64,000 nt of DNA. Source: Zeus faber. Lineage: Eukaryota > Chordata > Actinopteri > Zeiformes > Zeidae. This document shows positions 1 to 10,244 of this stretch, one piece after another. The DNA lies in NCBI GenBank assembly GCA_960531495.1, contig OY482846.1, positions 43,381,463 to 43,445,462 on the forward strand. Reading direction: 5' to 3'. The notes under the pieces are model-generated. The model saw nothing but the letters and a program-made list of their open reading frames with translations. It searched no databases and was not told the origin of the DNA. The translations under genes were made by a program, and so were the position numbers. Every line of letters starts with the position of its first letter. The stretch's first letter is position 1.

Positions 1-1230
1 CAATGTAGTGCTGAAACTGAAATGCAGCCTGTGTATGGATGAGATTAGTTAACAAACAAGTCACATGTTCTTTGTCTTGTTGCTTTCAATCTTTACAAAG
101 AACCTAGAAACTAATTTATCCAAGAATAAACAGGGGAGAACAAAAGGGTTGCGCGGCATTTACGGCCACTAAACCTGCGAAAATAAGACAAAGAGAAACC
201 GTCTAATTCTCAAAGCACCTGCAAAGGGTGAAATGCACCCCTAACTGCGCTGCCAAGCAGATAGCGTCTCGGTGCTCAGGTTCTATTTGCATATATTTAA
301 ATGTGGTAATATGCATACATTTGGCGCAAATTGGCCCTTTTCTATGCAAATGTGCCTCATTGCAAAAAAGTCCAGTTCACAACATCAGCCCTAATAGCCA
401 CACGCAGTTGGAGTGAATCTATTACTGTCTGCTGAGACCTGGTGGTACTGTAACTGAAGCATATTTATATGGGGTGTCCCATTTGAGACGCTCACGACTT
501 GTTGTGTGAAATCTTCTCTTGTCCTCCGCTTAAAATCTGGACGCGCCCATAGAGAAGAAACAGAGCCACCACACAGTAGGCACGACCTGCTGGCCGTGAA
601 TGTGGTTTATAATAAAGACATGTATAAAAGTAAAGGTCCTTTTGTGTGTGTGTGTGTGTGTGTAGAGCAGCTAATTCTGCATTCCATTGAAGTCTGAACT
701 ATTTAAAATCCAACCTCGTACTTGGAAAAGTGTAAAGGAACCATTGGTTGGATTTCAAAACACGTCTGTCGTTTTGAACTACTCTATCGTAGTTTTTATG
801 TTATGTTAACAAGGGGACCGCCGACTCGAATGACAGATTCACGAGTTCCCATGGAACACAGCATCACTTCCTGCTGCCTCTCAACCTGATGTGAACCTGT
901 AGTTTCTAATCCACCTGAACCAGAGTGCAGGCAGCAGTCTTTACCAACGATGACACCAGAACAAGTGGAATAGATGAGGGAAACCAGCTAGTTCTACCGA
1001 AAAAGTGCGAAATAGAAAGTGCAAATGTCTAAAGAAATCCCCCGTCCGTGTCCATATTGTGGTCAATGACCTCATGGCAACCCCGAGCCGGACCTGCAGC
1101 TTGTGCGTTATAATAATATAATAAAATTGTACACTCCGACTCAATAAAATATGAATCAAACTAAAGAGTAATATGTAGAAGTGCCGGCCCACTTCAAGCA
1201 AAGATTATAACCAAACCAAAAACACACATT
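1..1230. other. Non-coding flank, no gene seen
   Basis: No reading frame here has recognisable protein similarity. The stretch holds an octamer-motif cluster (listed separately) and a short (GT)n run at about 642-662. Nothing else repetitive stands out before the minisatellite that starts at about 1232. Confidence 0.5.
285..351. promoter_or_regulatory. Cluster of POU octamer motifs
   Basis: A perfect octamer in reverse orientation (ATTTGCAT, 285-292), an octamer-like ATATGCAT near 310-317 and a perfect forward octamer (ATGCAAAT, 344-351) lie within 67 bases. POU-domain factors (Oct/Brn families) bind ATGCAAAT. Three sites this close are suggestive, but short AT-rich motifs recur by chance and no promoter or exon is visible beside them. 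Confidence 0.3.
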
Positions 1231-1231
1231 T

Positions 1232-1692
1232 AGCTTATTGATTCTGAGCCTAGTCCAAGACTGAAGTTAATTGAGTCCGAGTCTAGTCCAAGACGGAAGT
1301 TTACTGAGGCTGAGTCTAGTTCAAGACTGAAGTTTATTGAGTCCGAGTATAGTCCAAGAATGAAGTTTATTAAGTCTGAGTCTAGTCCAAGACTGAAGTT
1401 TATTGAGTCCGAGTATAGTCCAAGAATGAAGTTTATTAAGTCTGAGTCTAGTCCAAGACTGAAGTTTATTGATTCTGAGCCTAGTCCAAGACTGAAGTTA
1501 ATTGAGTCCGTGTCTAGTCCAAGACGGAAGTTTACTGAGGCTGAGTCTAGTTCAAGACTGAAGTTTATTGAGTCCGAGTATAGTCCAAGAATGAAGTTTA
1601 TTAAGTCTGAGTCTAGTCCAAGACTGAAGTTTATTGATTCTGAGTCTAGTCCAAGACCGAAGTTTATTGAGTCTGAGTCTAGTCTAAGACTG
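1232..1692. repeat. 33-bp minisatellite, about 14 units
   Basis: About fourteen units of 33 bp follow one another without gaps. Each is a variant of a unit beginning aagtttattgagtc and ending ctagtccaagactg. Variants are arranged in order: A-B-C-D-E-D-E, then A-B-C-D-E-A'-F, so there is a higher-order repeat of about 7 units (231 bp). Because 33 is a multiple of three, one forward frame stays open (1360-1776) and would encode an 11-residue repeat of the type KFIESESSPRL. That frame is a consequence of the period; no exon signals flank it. There are no spacers, so this is not a CRISPR array. Confidence 0.92.
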
Positions 1693-1829
1693 AAGCTTGG
1701 AGCTTATAAAGCATTCTCAATAAGCTTCAGCATTCATCTAGGCTTTGACATAGACTCAAAAAGTTTAGTCTCATAACTCGAGATCGTCTTACCCTACACT
1801 ACACTGCCCATCATCCCTGGATATGATGA

Positions 1830-2345
1830 CCGACTCTGCCTGTGCTTCAATTCTCTGATTTGATTTTAATTGCTGTAACATCACATTTCCAATTACAACA
1901 AGTGTGTAATTACACTAATCATTTTTAAAATGGCCATTTGTGAGCACGCTGCCACCCTGGCATGTTAAATTAAACCAAATCAGAATGGAGCTTTGCCACT
2001 CAATCACACACACCGCACAATCAAAGTGAGATCCTTCAATTTCAGGCACTTAAGAATTTGTAATTAAAGTTGCCATCCTCAGCAGATTACATCTTTTATA
2101 GGAAGTGATGTATGTGTCATCTGCAAATCATCAGAGCTGATTGGCCTCAAAGAGAAAATGGAGGGTGAAGTTTCTTCATTACTCAATGGGCGATATTGAT
2201 GTTTGAAAGACAGAGCACGCCGATCACATCTGTCCAGCACATTTCACCATTTCCATGTCATATTCAGACACGCCAGTGAATTGTTAAATGGTGCTCTAGA
2301 AAGACTAACTTTTTGTTACCTTTGAGACCTCATGTGACCGAGCTG
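1830..2345. other. Repeat-free block, possible regulatory DNA
   Basis: About 500 bases without simple repeats, transposon ends or a usable frame. They contain homeodomain-type TAATTA/ATTA cores, including a perfect 12-bp palindrome GTGTAATTACAC at 1904-1915, and further AATTA motifs near 2060. This composition resembles vertebrate conserved non-coding elements near developmental genes. The call is inference from appearance only; no alignment was possible. Confidence 0.25.
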
Positions 2346-2572
2346 GGTTGGATCTAAAACCATGCATAGGAATTCAGCATAATTTTAAATTTACTTATTT
2401 AAATTGAAGTTGAGTTCCTTTGGAAATGTTTTTTTTTTTAATAAACAAAAGCTATTGTTTATATTTCGAAAAAATAAATCTATCCAAGAATTAGGACACA
2501 CAAAGACATAATATTGAGTAAATCCCTATCGCTAAATATACTGCATATGCTGTGTATGCTGTATTCGCTAAT

Positions 2573-2830
2573 TCAGGGGTTCCCAAACTGGGGTCTGTGG
2601 CCTACTAGGGGACATAGAAAGAATTACAGGGGCCTGCAGCTAAATTATTTCACGTTTGTTTTACATGTTTTCATATACTTTTACTATTATTTATTCATTT
2701 TACACACCATATATTCGTATTAAGAATCTGAAAAATAAAAGAGATTTAAACCACAACACTAAGACGGGTTCCCAAAATGGGATCTGTGGCCTCCTTTTGT
2801 TTGATAGTTTTACATGTTTTGATTATGTGA
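2573..2830. repeat. hAT-terminus-like sequence, partly duplicated
   Basis: The segment near 2574 begins caggggttcccaaactgggg, which resembles the terminal inverted repeats of many hAT (Charlie-like) non-autonomous elements. A second version (gggttcccaaaatgggatct) occurs about 187 bases downstream near 2766. Both are followed by 'ctgtggcct' and later 'ttttacatgtttt', so the stretch looks like an imperfect direct duplication. I cannot place a matching opposite terminus or target duplication, so family assignment is tentative. Confidence 0.35.
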
Positions 2831-3760
2831 CCAACCGCAGCAAAACCCGCTATCTCGCACATTTCTACTATTGCCACAAGCCGCCAAATAAGTTGAAAAA
2901 ACATTTCTAGAAGGAAAATAAAAAAATTCCAGATTCGTGCTCCTTTGTGTTTTTTTTTTTTTTAATCTCTCAACATATTTTCAAAACCGAGTTTGATTTA
3001 TAAATGTAAATAAATGTTAAACTCTGGAGTTAAATATTCATGTTAGATTCATGGAGAAACACAGCTCACTTCCTGAGACGCTGAACAGCATTGAACAACA
3101 TCGATCGATCATTTCCTTTAAAAAGACCGTACAGGTGAAGATCATCTTCCATATTCCATGTGATGTGAAGTCACAATGTGAAACCGTTTTGATAGAGTTC
3201 AACCTTTAAATCATACGACTTTCACACACACACGAAGGCATTATTGTGTAGGAGGCGTATACCAACGAAGAAGAAATGCTGACGTCAACTCCGTAAACAA
3301 GACGAGGGTCCTTCAGTTTCACTTGTCTGTCAAAACTTCCATCTCCATGTTGTTATGGATTATGAGAAGCGGGTGGCAGAAGATCTAAATCACATCGCAG
3401 ACTTTAATCTGACCAGTGCGATAGATTCAAATCAGTGTAGGCAGCGCGTACTGGACTTCATTCTCCGTAATGATAGTCAGTAATCCGACAGCGATGCTGA
3501 ATATGATTCTGGCATTATCCCAGCCTTGGAGAACATTTCAAACAGAGGATTTCAACCTGAATATGACGATGAAACGGAATATTTTCAAGAAACGCCAGAG
3601 GAGACCGACGATACATGCACTGTTGTTAAAACGGAAGAAGTTGATGACTTGATGAAGTTCGTTAAGGTTGGTGATGCAGATCATGAAAAAGTAGCAATGG
3701 GACAAGAGTCTCAAGTTTCCCTGCAAATGCAGCCAGGGGCGAAAAGAAAATGAAAAGAGC
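2818..3760 (+). mobile_element. R2 dispersed repeat, copy 1 (longest)
   Basis: This is the longest of three copies of an unclassified repeat. Copy 2 lies inverted at 11763-12261, and copy 3 at 39419-39972 is split by another element. Shared landmarks in order are a 'gttgaaaaaac' stretch, a T-run followed by 'ctcaacatattttcaaaac', 'gaaacacag(c/t)tca', 'gaagtcacaatgtgaaaccg', and a start region 'gttatggatta'. Copy 1 alone continues through a broken frame (3355-3753). The right boundary after 3760 is uncertain. The repeat has no match to reverse transcriptase, so I suspect a DNA transposon or a duplicated gene 5' end. Confidence 0.7.
3355..3753 (+). pseudogene. Broken ORF in R2 repeat, unknown protein
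   Basis: From the ATG at 3355 one frame runs 132 codons to a TGA at 3751-3753, with one in-frame TAA after codon 42. The predicted product is acidic: an N-terminus beginning MDYEKRVAEDLNHIADFNL, then segments rich in D and E such as EYDDETEYFQETPEETDD, and a basic end (AKRK). Copy 2 of the repeat keeps the same ATG and 'aatctgaccagtgc' downstream, but with a deletion and premature stops. I do not recognise the family. It could be the first exon of a transposase-linked gene or of a duplicated host gene. It is dead in this copy unless the TAA is polymorphic. Confidence 0.45.
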
Positions 3761-3929
3761 CAGCCCCAAACAGGCTCTCAGAGAGTAGCTGGGGTAGGAT
3801 TGGGGCTAGCCTACGTAATAACTCCAACAACTTTGAAGATATTTGGCATACACACATTTTTATATTAAATGACATACCGAGGTTGATATACAGAGACTAT
3901 TATTGATATTATTGATTATTGATAGATTG

Positions 3930-4212
3930 TTCAAGTTCAAGCTCAAGAGAATATTTGTCACATACATATAGTCATACATATATGCAGTGAAATGTCATGA
4001 CACCCGGTGATTATGCACAATAAGCTCTATAAGCTTTAAAAACTCTAAAATGTGCATAATCGACACGAGGTGCTCGCGCATGCGGCCGCAAGGGGCGGCG
4101 CCACAATCACGATTCCGGGTTCTATAATTAGATATTTGAATTCATTGTAGAATTAAATATACATTTAAATCTTCCTAAATGAAACTTATCTAAACTTACC
4201 ACCAGCACTTAT
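3930..4212 (-). mobile_element. R1 LINE-tail/SINE-like repeat, copy a
   Basis: Read on the minus strand, the element ends with 'tgacaaata' and a (TTGAAC)-type tandem tail, typical of fish non-LTR retrotransposon 3' ends. The same roughly 265-300-bp unit recurs at 22320-22441 (truncated), 39686-39945 and 44050-44350. Shared landmarks are 'tgtcatgacacccggtgatta', 'aagctctataagct' and 'gcggccgcaaggggcggc'. Similar length in the longer copies suggests a short defined unit (SINE-like) or a common truncation point. Confidence 0.75.
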
Positions 4213-4344
4213 AAGGTATAAGGGTATTGTCCTGACTGACGATCATGTGGAGATGAAGACTTATCATGCCACTATACTTCCATACAGTTTGGTTAAAAGT
4301 ATTTTTCCATGTACAGTACAATGTCCGGTAAAACACGAATCCCA

Positions 4345-4347
<3 letters not shown>

Positions 4348-4400
<53 letters not shown>
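4348..4400. repeat. (TA)n microsatellite
   Basis: About 26 TA units directly abut the left end of the Tc1 element. A few more (tatata) follow its right end at 6000-6006. The element therefore inserted into this tract, matching the TA target preference of the Tc1/mariner superfamily. Confidence 0.95.
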
Positions 4401-4403
<3 letters not shown>

Positions 4404-4605
4404 TGGGGCAAAAAAGTATTTAGTCAGCCACCAATTGTGCAAGTTCTCCCACTTAAAAAGATGGCCTGTTAATTTCATCATAGGTTCACTTCGACTATGA
4501 GAGACAAAATGGGAAAAAAAAATCCAGAAGATCACATTGTCTGATTTTTAAAGAATTTATTTGCAAATTATGGTGGAAAATAAGTATTTGGTCAATAACA
4601 AAAGT
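4401..4605 (+). repeat. Tc1 left terminal inverted repeat (IR/DR)
   Basis: It pairs with 5795-5999. The outer part (about 120 bp, through 'gagagacaaaatggg') is almost identical between the ends, except that the right end has a few extra bases (agag) after 'aaaaagatg'. The inner part is more diverged but keeps the inner direct repeat 'ataagtatttggtca' near 4580-4594. Transposase binds such direct repeats in Tc1 elements. Confidence 0.9.
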
Positions 4606-4610
4606 TCATC

Positions 4611-5633
4611 TCAATACTTTGTTATATACCCTTTGTTTGCAATGACAGAGGTCAAACGTTTTCTGTAAGTCTTCACAAGGTTTTCACACACTGTTGCTGG
4701 TATTTTGGCCCATTCCTCCATGCAGATCTCCTCTAGAGCAGTGATGTTTTGGGGTTGTCGCTGGGCAACACGGACTTTCAACTCCCTCCAAAGATTTTCT
4801 ATGGGGTTGAGATCTGGAGACTGGCTAGGCCACTCCAGGACCTTGAAATGCTTCTTACGAAGCCACTCCTTCGTTGCCCGGCGGCGTGTTTGGGATCATT
4901 GTCATGCTGAAAGACCCAGCCACGTTTCATCTTCAATGCCCTTGCTGATGGAAGGAGGTTTTCACTCAAAATCTCACGATACATGGCCCCATTCATTCTT
5001 TTCTTTACACGGATGAGTCGTCCTGGTCCCTTTGCAGAAAAACAGCCCCAAAGCATGATATTTCCACCCCCATGCTTCACAGTAGGTATGGTGTTCTTTG
5101 GATGCAACTCAGCTTTCTTTCTCGTCCAAACACGACAAGTTGAGTTTTTGCCAAAAAGTTCTATTTTGGTTTCATGTGACCATATGACATTCTCCCAATC
5201 CTCTTCTGGATCATCCAAATTCTCTCTAGCAAACTTCAGACGGGCCTGGACATGTACTAGCTTAAGCAGGGGGACACGTCTGGCACTGCAGGATTTGAGT
5301 CCCTGGCGGCGTAGTGTGTTACTGATGGTAGCCATTGTTACTTTGGTCCCAGCTCTCTGCAGGTCATTCACTAGGTCCCCCCGTGTGGTTCTGGGATGTT
5401 TGCTCACCGTTCTTGTGATCATTTTGACCCCACAGGGTGAGATCTTGCGTGGAGCCCCAGATCGAGGAAGATTATCAGTGGTCTTGTATGTCTTCCATTT
5501 TCTAATAATTGCTCCCACAGTTGATTTCTTCAAAACAAGCTGCTTTCCTGTTGCAGATCCAGTCTTCCCAGCCTGGTGCAGGTCTACAATTTTGTTTCTG
5601 GTGTCCTTTGACAGCTCTTTTGGTCTTGGCCAT
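4611..5633 (-). pseudogene. Tc1 transposase, frameshifted and catalytically damaged
   Basis: The ancestral frame runs from an ATG at 5633 to a TGA at 4611-4613, which is 1,023 bases or about 340 codons, the usual Tc1 length. An extra base in an A-run just after the start (MAKTK) throws the first ~30 codons out of frame. A one-base loss after the DPKH motif shifts the C-terminal third, where [11 protein letters not shown] is still visible in another frame. The intact middle (4799-5533) shows the paired-like DNA-binding region with GAPRKIS, the [15 protein letters not shown] block and [10 protein letters not shown]. The first catalytic aspartate (normally WSDET) is histidine here. Two frameshifts and a lost catalytic residue make it dead. 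Confidence 0.93.
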
Positions 5634-5794
5634 AGTGGAGTTTGGAGTGTGACTGTTTGAGGTTGTGGACAGGTGTCTTTTATACTGATAAGGAGTTCAA
5701 ACAGGTGCCATTAATACAGGTAACGAGTGGAGGACAGAGGAGCCTCTTAAAGAAAAAGTTACAGGTCTGTGAAAGTCAGAAATCTTGCTTGTTT

Positions 5795-5999
5795 GTAGGT
5801 GACCAAATACTTATTTAACCGAGGAATTTACCAATCAATTCATTAAAAATCCTGCAATGTGATTTCCTGGATTCTTTCCCCCCATTTTGTCTCTCATAGT
5901 CGAAGTGAACCTATGATGAAAATAACAGGCCTCTCTCATCTTTTTAAGTGGGAGAACTTGCACAATTGGTGGCTGACTAAATACTTTTTTGCCCCACTG
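5795..5999 (-). repeat. Tc1 right terminal inverted repeat (IR/DR)
   Basis: This is the mirror of 4401-4605. It ends gcccactg, next to a TA, and the inner direct repeat 'gaccaaatacttatt' lies near 5801-5815. Confidence 0.9.
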
Positions 6000-6326
6000 T
6001 ATATATTCATTTTGTTGTGTTGTCCACACTTTTAAACTCCTGAATAATTCCAATTTTATAAAACATATATTCCCACTGTTGAATAAAAGCCTTTTAAAGA
6101 CAAATGATGTGTCGATGACGCTGTTCAACATTCCCTCAAAAGTCAAGTCAAGTCAAGTCACACTTTATTTATAAGGTGCGTTTCATACCAGGGCAACTCA
6201 ATGCGCTTTACAAAGAAATTCAATCAAAGAAAATATAAAATGTCTGTGCAATCATAAGAACAGTCAGTGCGGAATAAACAGATCTCACAGCGTACAGAGC
6301 ACACACACAAATCTCACAAGATAGAG

Positions 6327-6455
<129 letters not shown>

Positions 6456-6585
6456 CAGTCATAGACTGGAGTGAACAGCAAGGTTTTTAACCTGCTTTTA
6501 AAAGGGTTGAGTGTGGAGGCCTCTCTCAGGTCCTCAGGCAGGGTGTTCCATTTACTTGGGGCATAGATACACAAGGCAGCCTCCC

Positions 6586-7819
6586 CTACTTTAGAGTTGG
6601 TACGAGGGATAGTTTAAAGACCAGCACTGTGGACCTGAGAGTTCTTGCTGGTTCGTTTATAATTTGCATTTCTTTTATATACTGAGGTGCAAGGTCATTG
6701 ATAGCTTTATATATAAGAAGCAGAATCTTAAAATCAATCCTAGTTTTAACAGGGTGCCAATGTAGAGATCTAACAACAGGTGTGATGTGTTCAACTTTTG
6801 TCCCAGTGAGAACGCGTGCAGCCCCATTTTGGATTAACAGTAGCCGCTGCACAGGGAGGCCGGTGAATAGGCCATTACAGAAGTCCAATCTACTCACTAT
6901 GAATGCAAGGATTAATTTTTCAGAGTCTGCTTTTGATAGGAAGCCTCTTAATTTTGAAATGTTTTTAAGATGGTAGAAGGCTCATTTTGTGATATGATCG
7001 ATATGGCTCTTAAAATTTATGTTGCCGTCTATGAATACATCCAGATTTCTAGCTTCATTCTTGCTCTCCAGAGACAGAGAACTGAGATGAGCTGCAATTT
7101 TCGGTCTCTGAGCCTTTGCACCAAAGATGAGTATTTCTGTTTTATCTTTGCTGAGTGAGGGAGTGTATGGGGAGTAGGTCATCAGGAGATTGAGATATGT
7201 ACAGTTGTGAATCATCTGCATTATTATGGCAATTTATTTTAATGTATAATGGGCCCAGAATCGAACCTTGGGGGACTCCACATAATAATATTCACTTTGT
7301 TTGACACAAAATCTTCAATGGACACAAAGAACTGGCTGTCCTGTAGGTGGGTTCTGAACCAGTTTCGAACCGGGCCAGATAGGCCGACCCATATTTGGAA
7401 TCTTACTAAGAAAATGTGATGGGTCAACAGTGTGAAAGGCGGCACTGAGATCCAGGAACAGAACATCAGATCAGTTTTACTTAGAATCAGTGTCTATGTG
7501 CAGATTGTTCACAACTTTAATAAGTGCTGTTTCTGTCCTATGGTGAGGTCGAAAACCAGATTGATAGGTGTCTAAAAGGCTGTTTGAGGTTAGATATTTG
7601 TTAAGTTGAAGGTAAACTTATTTTTCAAGTAGTTTTGCTGAGGGAGGGCAGGTTGGAAATGGGCCTATAGTTGGCAATAACTGTTGAATCAAGATTGCTC
7701 TTCTTCAGGAGTGGTCTATTGACAGCTGTTTTTAATGCTGCAGGAAATATACCTGATTGAAGAGAGCCATTTACAATTTCTAATACCTCATGTGCTAGCA
7801 TTTCTGGATGTTGAGGCAC
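6586..7819 (-). pseudogene. LINE reverse transcriptase remnant
   Basis: Four broken minus-strand pieces follow the order of a CR1/L2-type reverse transcriptase. 7819-7625 has the ANYRPISNLPSLSK block. 7466-7239 matches the GLSGPVRNWFRTHLQD block up to the PQG region, which is shifted. 7221-6982 has KDKTEILIFGAKAQRP. 6897-6586 is the C-terminal domain beginning MSRLDFCNGLFTGLP with ITPVVRSLHWHPVKTRIDFK. The catalytic YADD box is present as NADD at about 7212-7222: the aspartates remain but the tyrosine is lost, and about 20 residues before KDKTEIL appear deleted. It is not functional. Confidence 0.9.
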
Positions 7820-8324
7820 TAATATTCTGTCTGATAGCCATCATTTTGTTACTGAGGAATGTAGCAAACTCTTCACATTTTTCAGTGGAGAGCATATGAC
7901 AGGGTTGTAGATGGTGGATTAATAAGTCGATTAACAATGGAGAAGAGCACTTCACTATTGTTGATATTTTTGTTTATGATTTTAGAGAAGAAAGACTGTC
8001 TGGCCGGTTCAATTTCTATGTTGTATTGATTGAGTCTATCCTCGTAAATTTCATGATGAACCTGAAGTTTTGTCTTTCTCCATTTTCATTCTGCCTGGCG
8101 ACACTCTCTCTTAAGCTACCTAACAACAATTTTTCCAGGGGGCCTTTTGTTTTTCTATATTTTTAGTTTGAACAGGTGCAATGTTATCAATGATGTTTTG
8201 TATTTTTGTGTTGAAGTTGTTCACAGGATCCTCAATTGATGATGCTATGAATAGCGGTAAATAATCTCTTGAACTTAAACTAATTTACAACTCTCTTAAA
8301 GGTTTCAATGGTATTATTGTTAAT

Positions 8325-8740
8325 GATACATTACATTACATTTACATTTAGTCATTTGGCAGACGCTTTTATCCAAAGCGACTTACAAGGGAGAATAACA
8401 TTCAGCTACATTGCGACAGAGATTAGTGTAACAACAACATTGGTGTAACAATAAATACTGCAAGGAGGTGCAAAGTAATTGTAGATTAGGACAGGAGGTA
8501 CTCACTGAAGAGCTGGGTCTTCAGGTGCTTCTTAAAGACAGAGAGGGAGGTCCCCGCTCTGGTCATTTTTGGCAGCTCGTTCCACCAACGTGGAACTACA
8601 AATGAGAACAGCCTGGATTGCCGTGGCTGTATGGCCGGCAGAGCCAGGCGACGCTCATTTGACGAGCGCAGCATCCGGGGGGCAACATGTGCTCTTACAA
8701 GAGCATTTAAGTAGGCGGGAGCGTTCCCAACAATCACGAT
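8325..8740 (-). mobile_element. Nested LINE 3' end (L2-like)
   Basis: This is the 3' end of a second, different non-LTR element inserted in the first LINE. On the minus strand it encodes the last ~80 residues of a reverse-transcriptase protein (8737-8486, with SRLFSFVVPRWWNELPK and FKKHLKTQLFSE). A 3' untranslated region follows with the fish-wide block 'gtcgctttggataaaagcg' and an ATGTAA-type tandem tail near 8330. A short 'gatac' occurs at both junctions (near 8333 and 8740) and may be the target duplication. It is in the same orientation as its host element. Confidence 0.88.
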
Positions 8741-9420
8741 ACGTTTTTTAATTGTTCAGGTACCCCTCTGTTGTACAGGAAGAGCATACACGTCAAATAA
8801 TATGGAACAGTGATTAAAATAACAACTTCCATGACACAGGGTATAGTGATTTTCAGTCCCTTTGATATGACCAAGTCCAGAGTATGCCCCATATTGGGGG
8901 TGGGTCCAGAAACATGCTGAGTGAGGTCAAATGTCTCTAATCGGCCAATGAAGTGTTGAGCGTCTGGGTCTATTTGATTGTCAACATGAATATTAAAATC
9001 ACCTGAGATAATTATACAATCATAATCAGTGGACACCTTGGACAGTAGCTCAGAGAATTCATCAAGAAAGCCACATTTAGATTTTGGTGGTTGATAGACA
9101 GTGATGATTAAAATCAGTCACTGCAGTTTATAGATATAGCAAGGTGTTCAAAGGACGTGAATTCTGCGAGGAGGATTTCCTTGCAGGTATGGATATCAGA
9201 GAAGACAGCAGCTATTCCACCACCTCTCTTATCAGCTCAAGTGGTTTGAATGAATTTGAAATTAGGAGGTGCTGTCTCAATGAGTGCAACTGTGCCATTT
9301 CTGTCTAGCCAGGTCGCAGTCAGCAGAGAGAAATCCAGGTTATGGGTACTTATAAGCTCATTAACTAATAATTACTTATTAGTTGTTGACCTCATTGTTG
9401 ACTTGACGTTTAATAAAGCG
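8741..9420 (-). pseudogene. LINE endonuclease remnant
   Basis: On the minus strand, pieces of an apurinic/apyrimidinic-type endonuclease can be read across several stops. They include RNGTVALIETAPPNFKF near 9300, ADKRGGGIAAVFSD near 9220, and the conserved DCIIISGDFNIHVDN block at about 9020-8975. GDFN is a catalytic motif of this endonuclease family. The C-terminal SDH-type box is not readable and lies at the junction with the nested LINE. Confidence 0.85.
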
Positions 9421-9424
9421 ATTT

Positions 9425-9835
9425 TTATTGTTCCAGGTGCATGGCTTTGTGGGGGACTGATAGTTGAGTCCAAACCAGTCGTAAATTATTTAGATTCCTG
9501 TATGTTATAGGGAAGCTCCGTGATTTCGGTCTATGGTTTATAATTAAAGGAATTTGTAAAGCAGAGTGACAGTCATTAATGTCAGTAGAGTGAATCAAAC
9601 TCACCAAACATCTGTAGTGAACAGAGGATTTTAACTTAAGTTCCATGCTTATGGCGAGGAGACCTGATCCATGAAAGTTTGGATGTACTCCATCCTGTCT
9701 GAAGACATTTGGACGGTTTAAGAAGGTGCCAAAGTTGTCCACAAACTGATTCTTCACTTTCAGAGAGTCAAATGCCACCAAATGGACCATCAATCTGCGG
9801 TTTGTCACATATTGTTTTACGCACCATATGTTCAA
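9425..9835 (-). pseudogene. LINE ORF1 esterase-like C-terminus
   Basis: An open minus-strand frame of about 136 codons contains NVFRQDGVHPNFHGSGLL. The DGVHPN block matches the terminal D-x-x-H of SGNH/GDSL-type hydrolases, known as an esterase domain in ORF1 of CR1-like LINEs. The N-terminal serine block is missing, so the protein is truncated. The part after about residue 80 has drifted out of frame into the inter-ORF region. Confidence 0.75.
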
Positions 9836-9929
9836 AATTAAGGAACAGAAAAAAAAGTTATGTAAGGTAATGTCAGCTCAGTTTCACTGCATTTAAGAGT
9901 CTAAAAAGCAATTTTAATTTTATGCCTGT

Positions 9930-10240
9930 GTGGCAGTTTCGCCTACCACACGCCTACCCAAGTGGCGTTTTCAGGGACATCCGGCACAGAGACAGCAGGG
10001 TTTCAGACACAATTTATTTTAGAAAGTCGGCTAGGTGGAATAAGCCCAGGACCAGATGGACACGTGTCATAACAATGGCTCCTCTTGAATGTGTGTGGGG
10101 ATGAGGGTTTTACCTGTTGCTCGTTAGACCAACCAACGCACAAAAGGTAAGCAGCCACCCTGATCCTGGGACCCAATTACATAGACCCAGGACAGGTATG
10201 GCTGCTCAGCAGCTAGAGCTGTAGCTCTAGGTGCAAAATA
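9930..10240 (+). repeat. R3 dispersed repeat, full-length copy
   Basis: A repeat of about 270-300 bp begins 'cagtttcgcctaccacacg' with 'agtggcgttttcagg' and ends in 'cagccaccctgatcctggg' and 'cccaattacatag'. It is homologous to the reverse complement of 49295-49575 and, for its 3' third, to 12425-12525 and 38735-38835. No coding motif, poly-A tail or clear terminal inverted repeat is visible. A non-autonomous DNA element or SINE is possible. Confidence 0.7.
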
Positions 10241-10244
10241 CATG

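Larger units (their letters stand above)
4401..5999 (-). mobile_element. Tc1-like transposon, near full length
   Basis: The 1,599-bp element starts cagtggggcaaaaaagtatt and ends with its inverse, flanked by TA on both sides. The inverted repeats are long (about 205 bp), and each contains an outer and an inner direct repeat around 'agtattt(a/g)gtca': at the left near 4412 and 4582, with the mirror positions at the right near 5810 and 5980. This is the IR/DR layout seen in Tc1-type elements such as Sleeping Beauty. It carries a complete but broken transposase on the minus strand, so it is not autonomous. Confidence 0.95.

Noticed and set aside
1232..1692. CRISPR-like array
   Set aside because: Units are contiguous without unique spacers and the genome is eukaryotic.
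1360..1776. Protein with 11-residue repeats (KFIESESSPRL type)
   Set aside because: The frame is open because the minisatellite period is 33. There is no splice or promoter context and no non-repeat coding flank.
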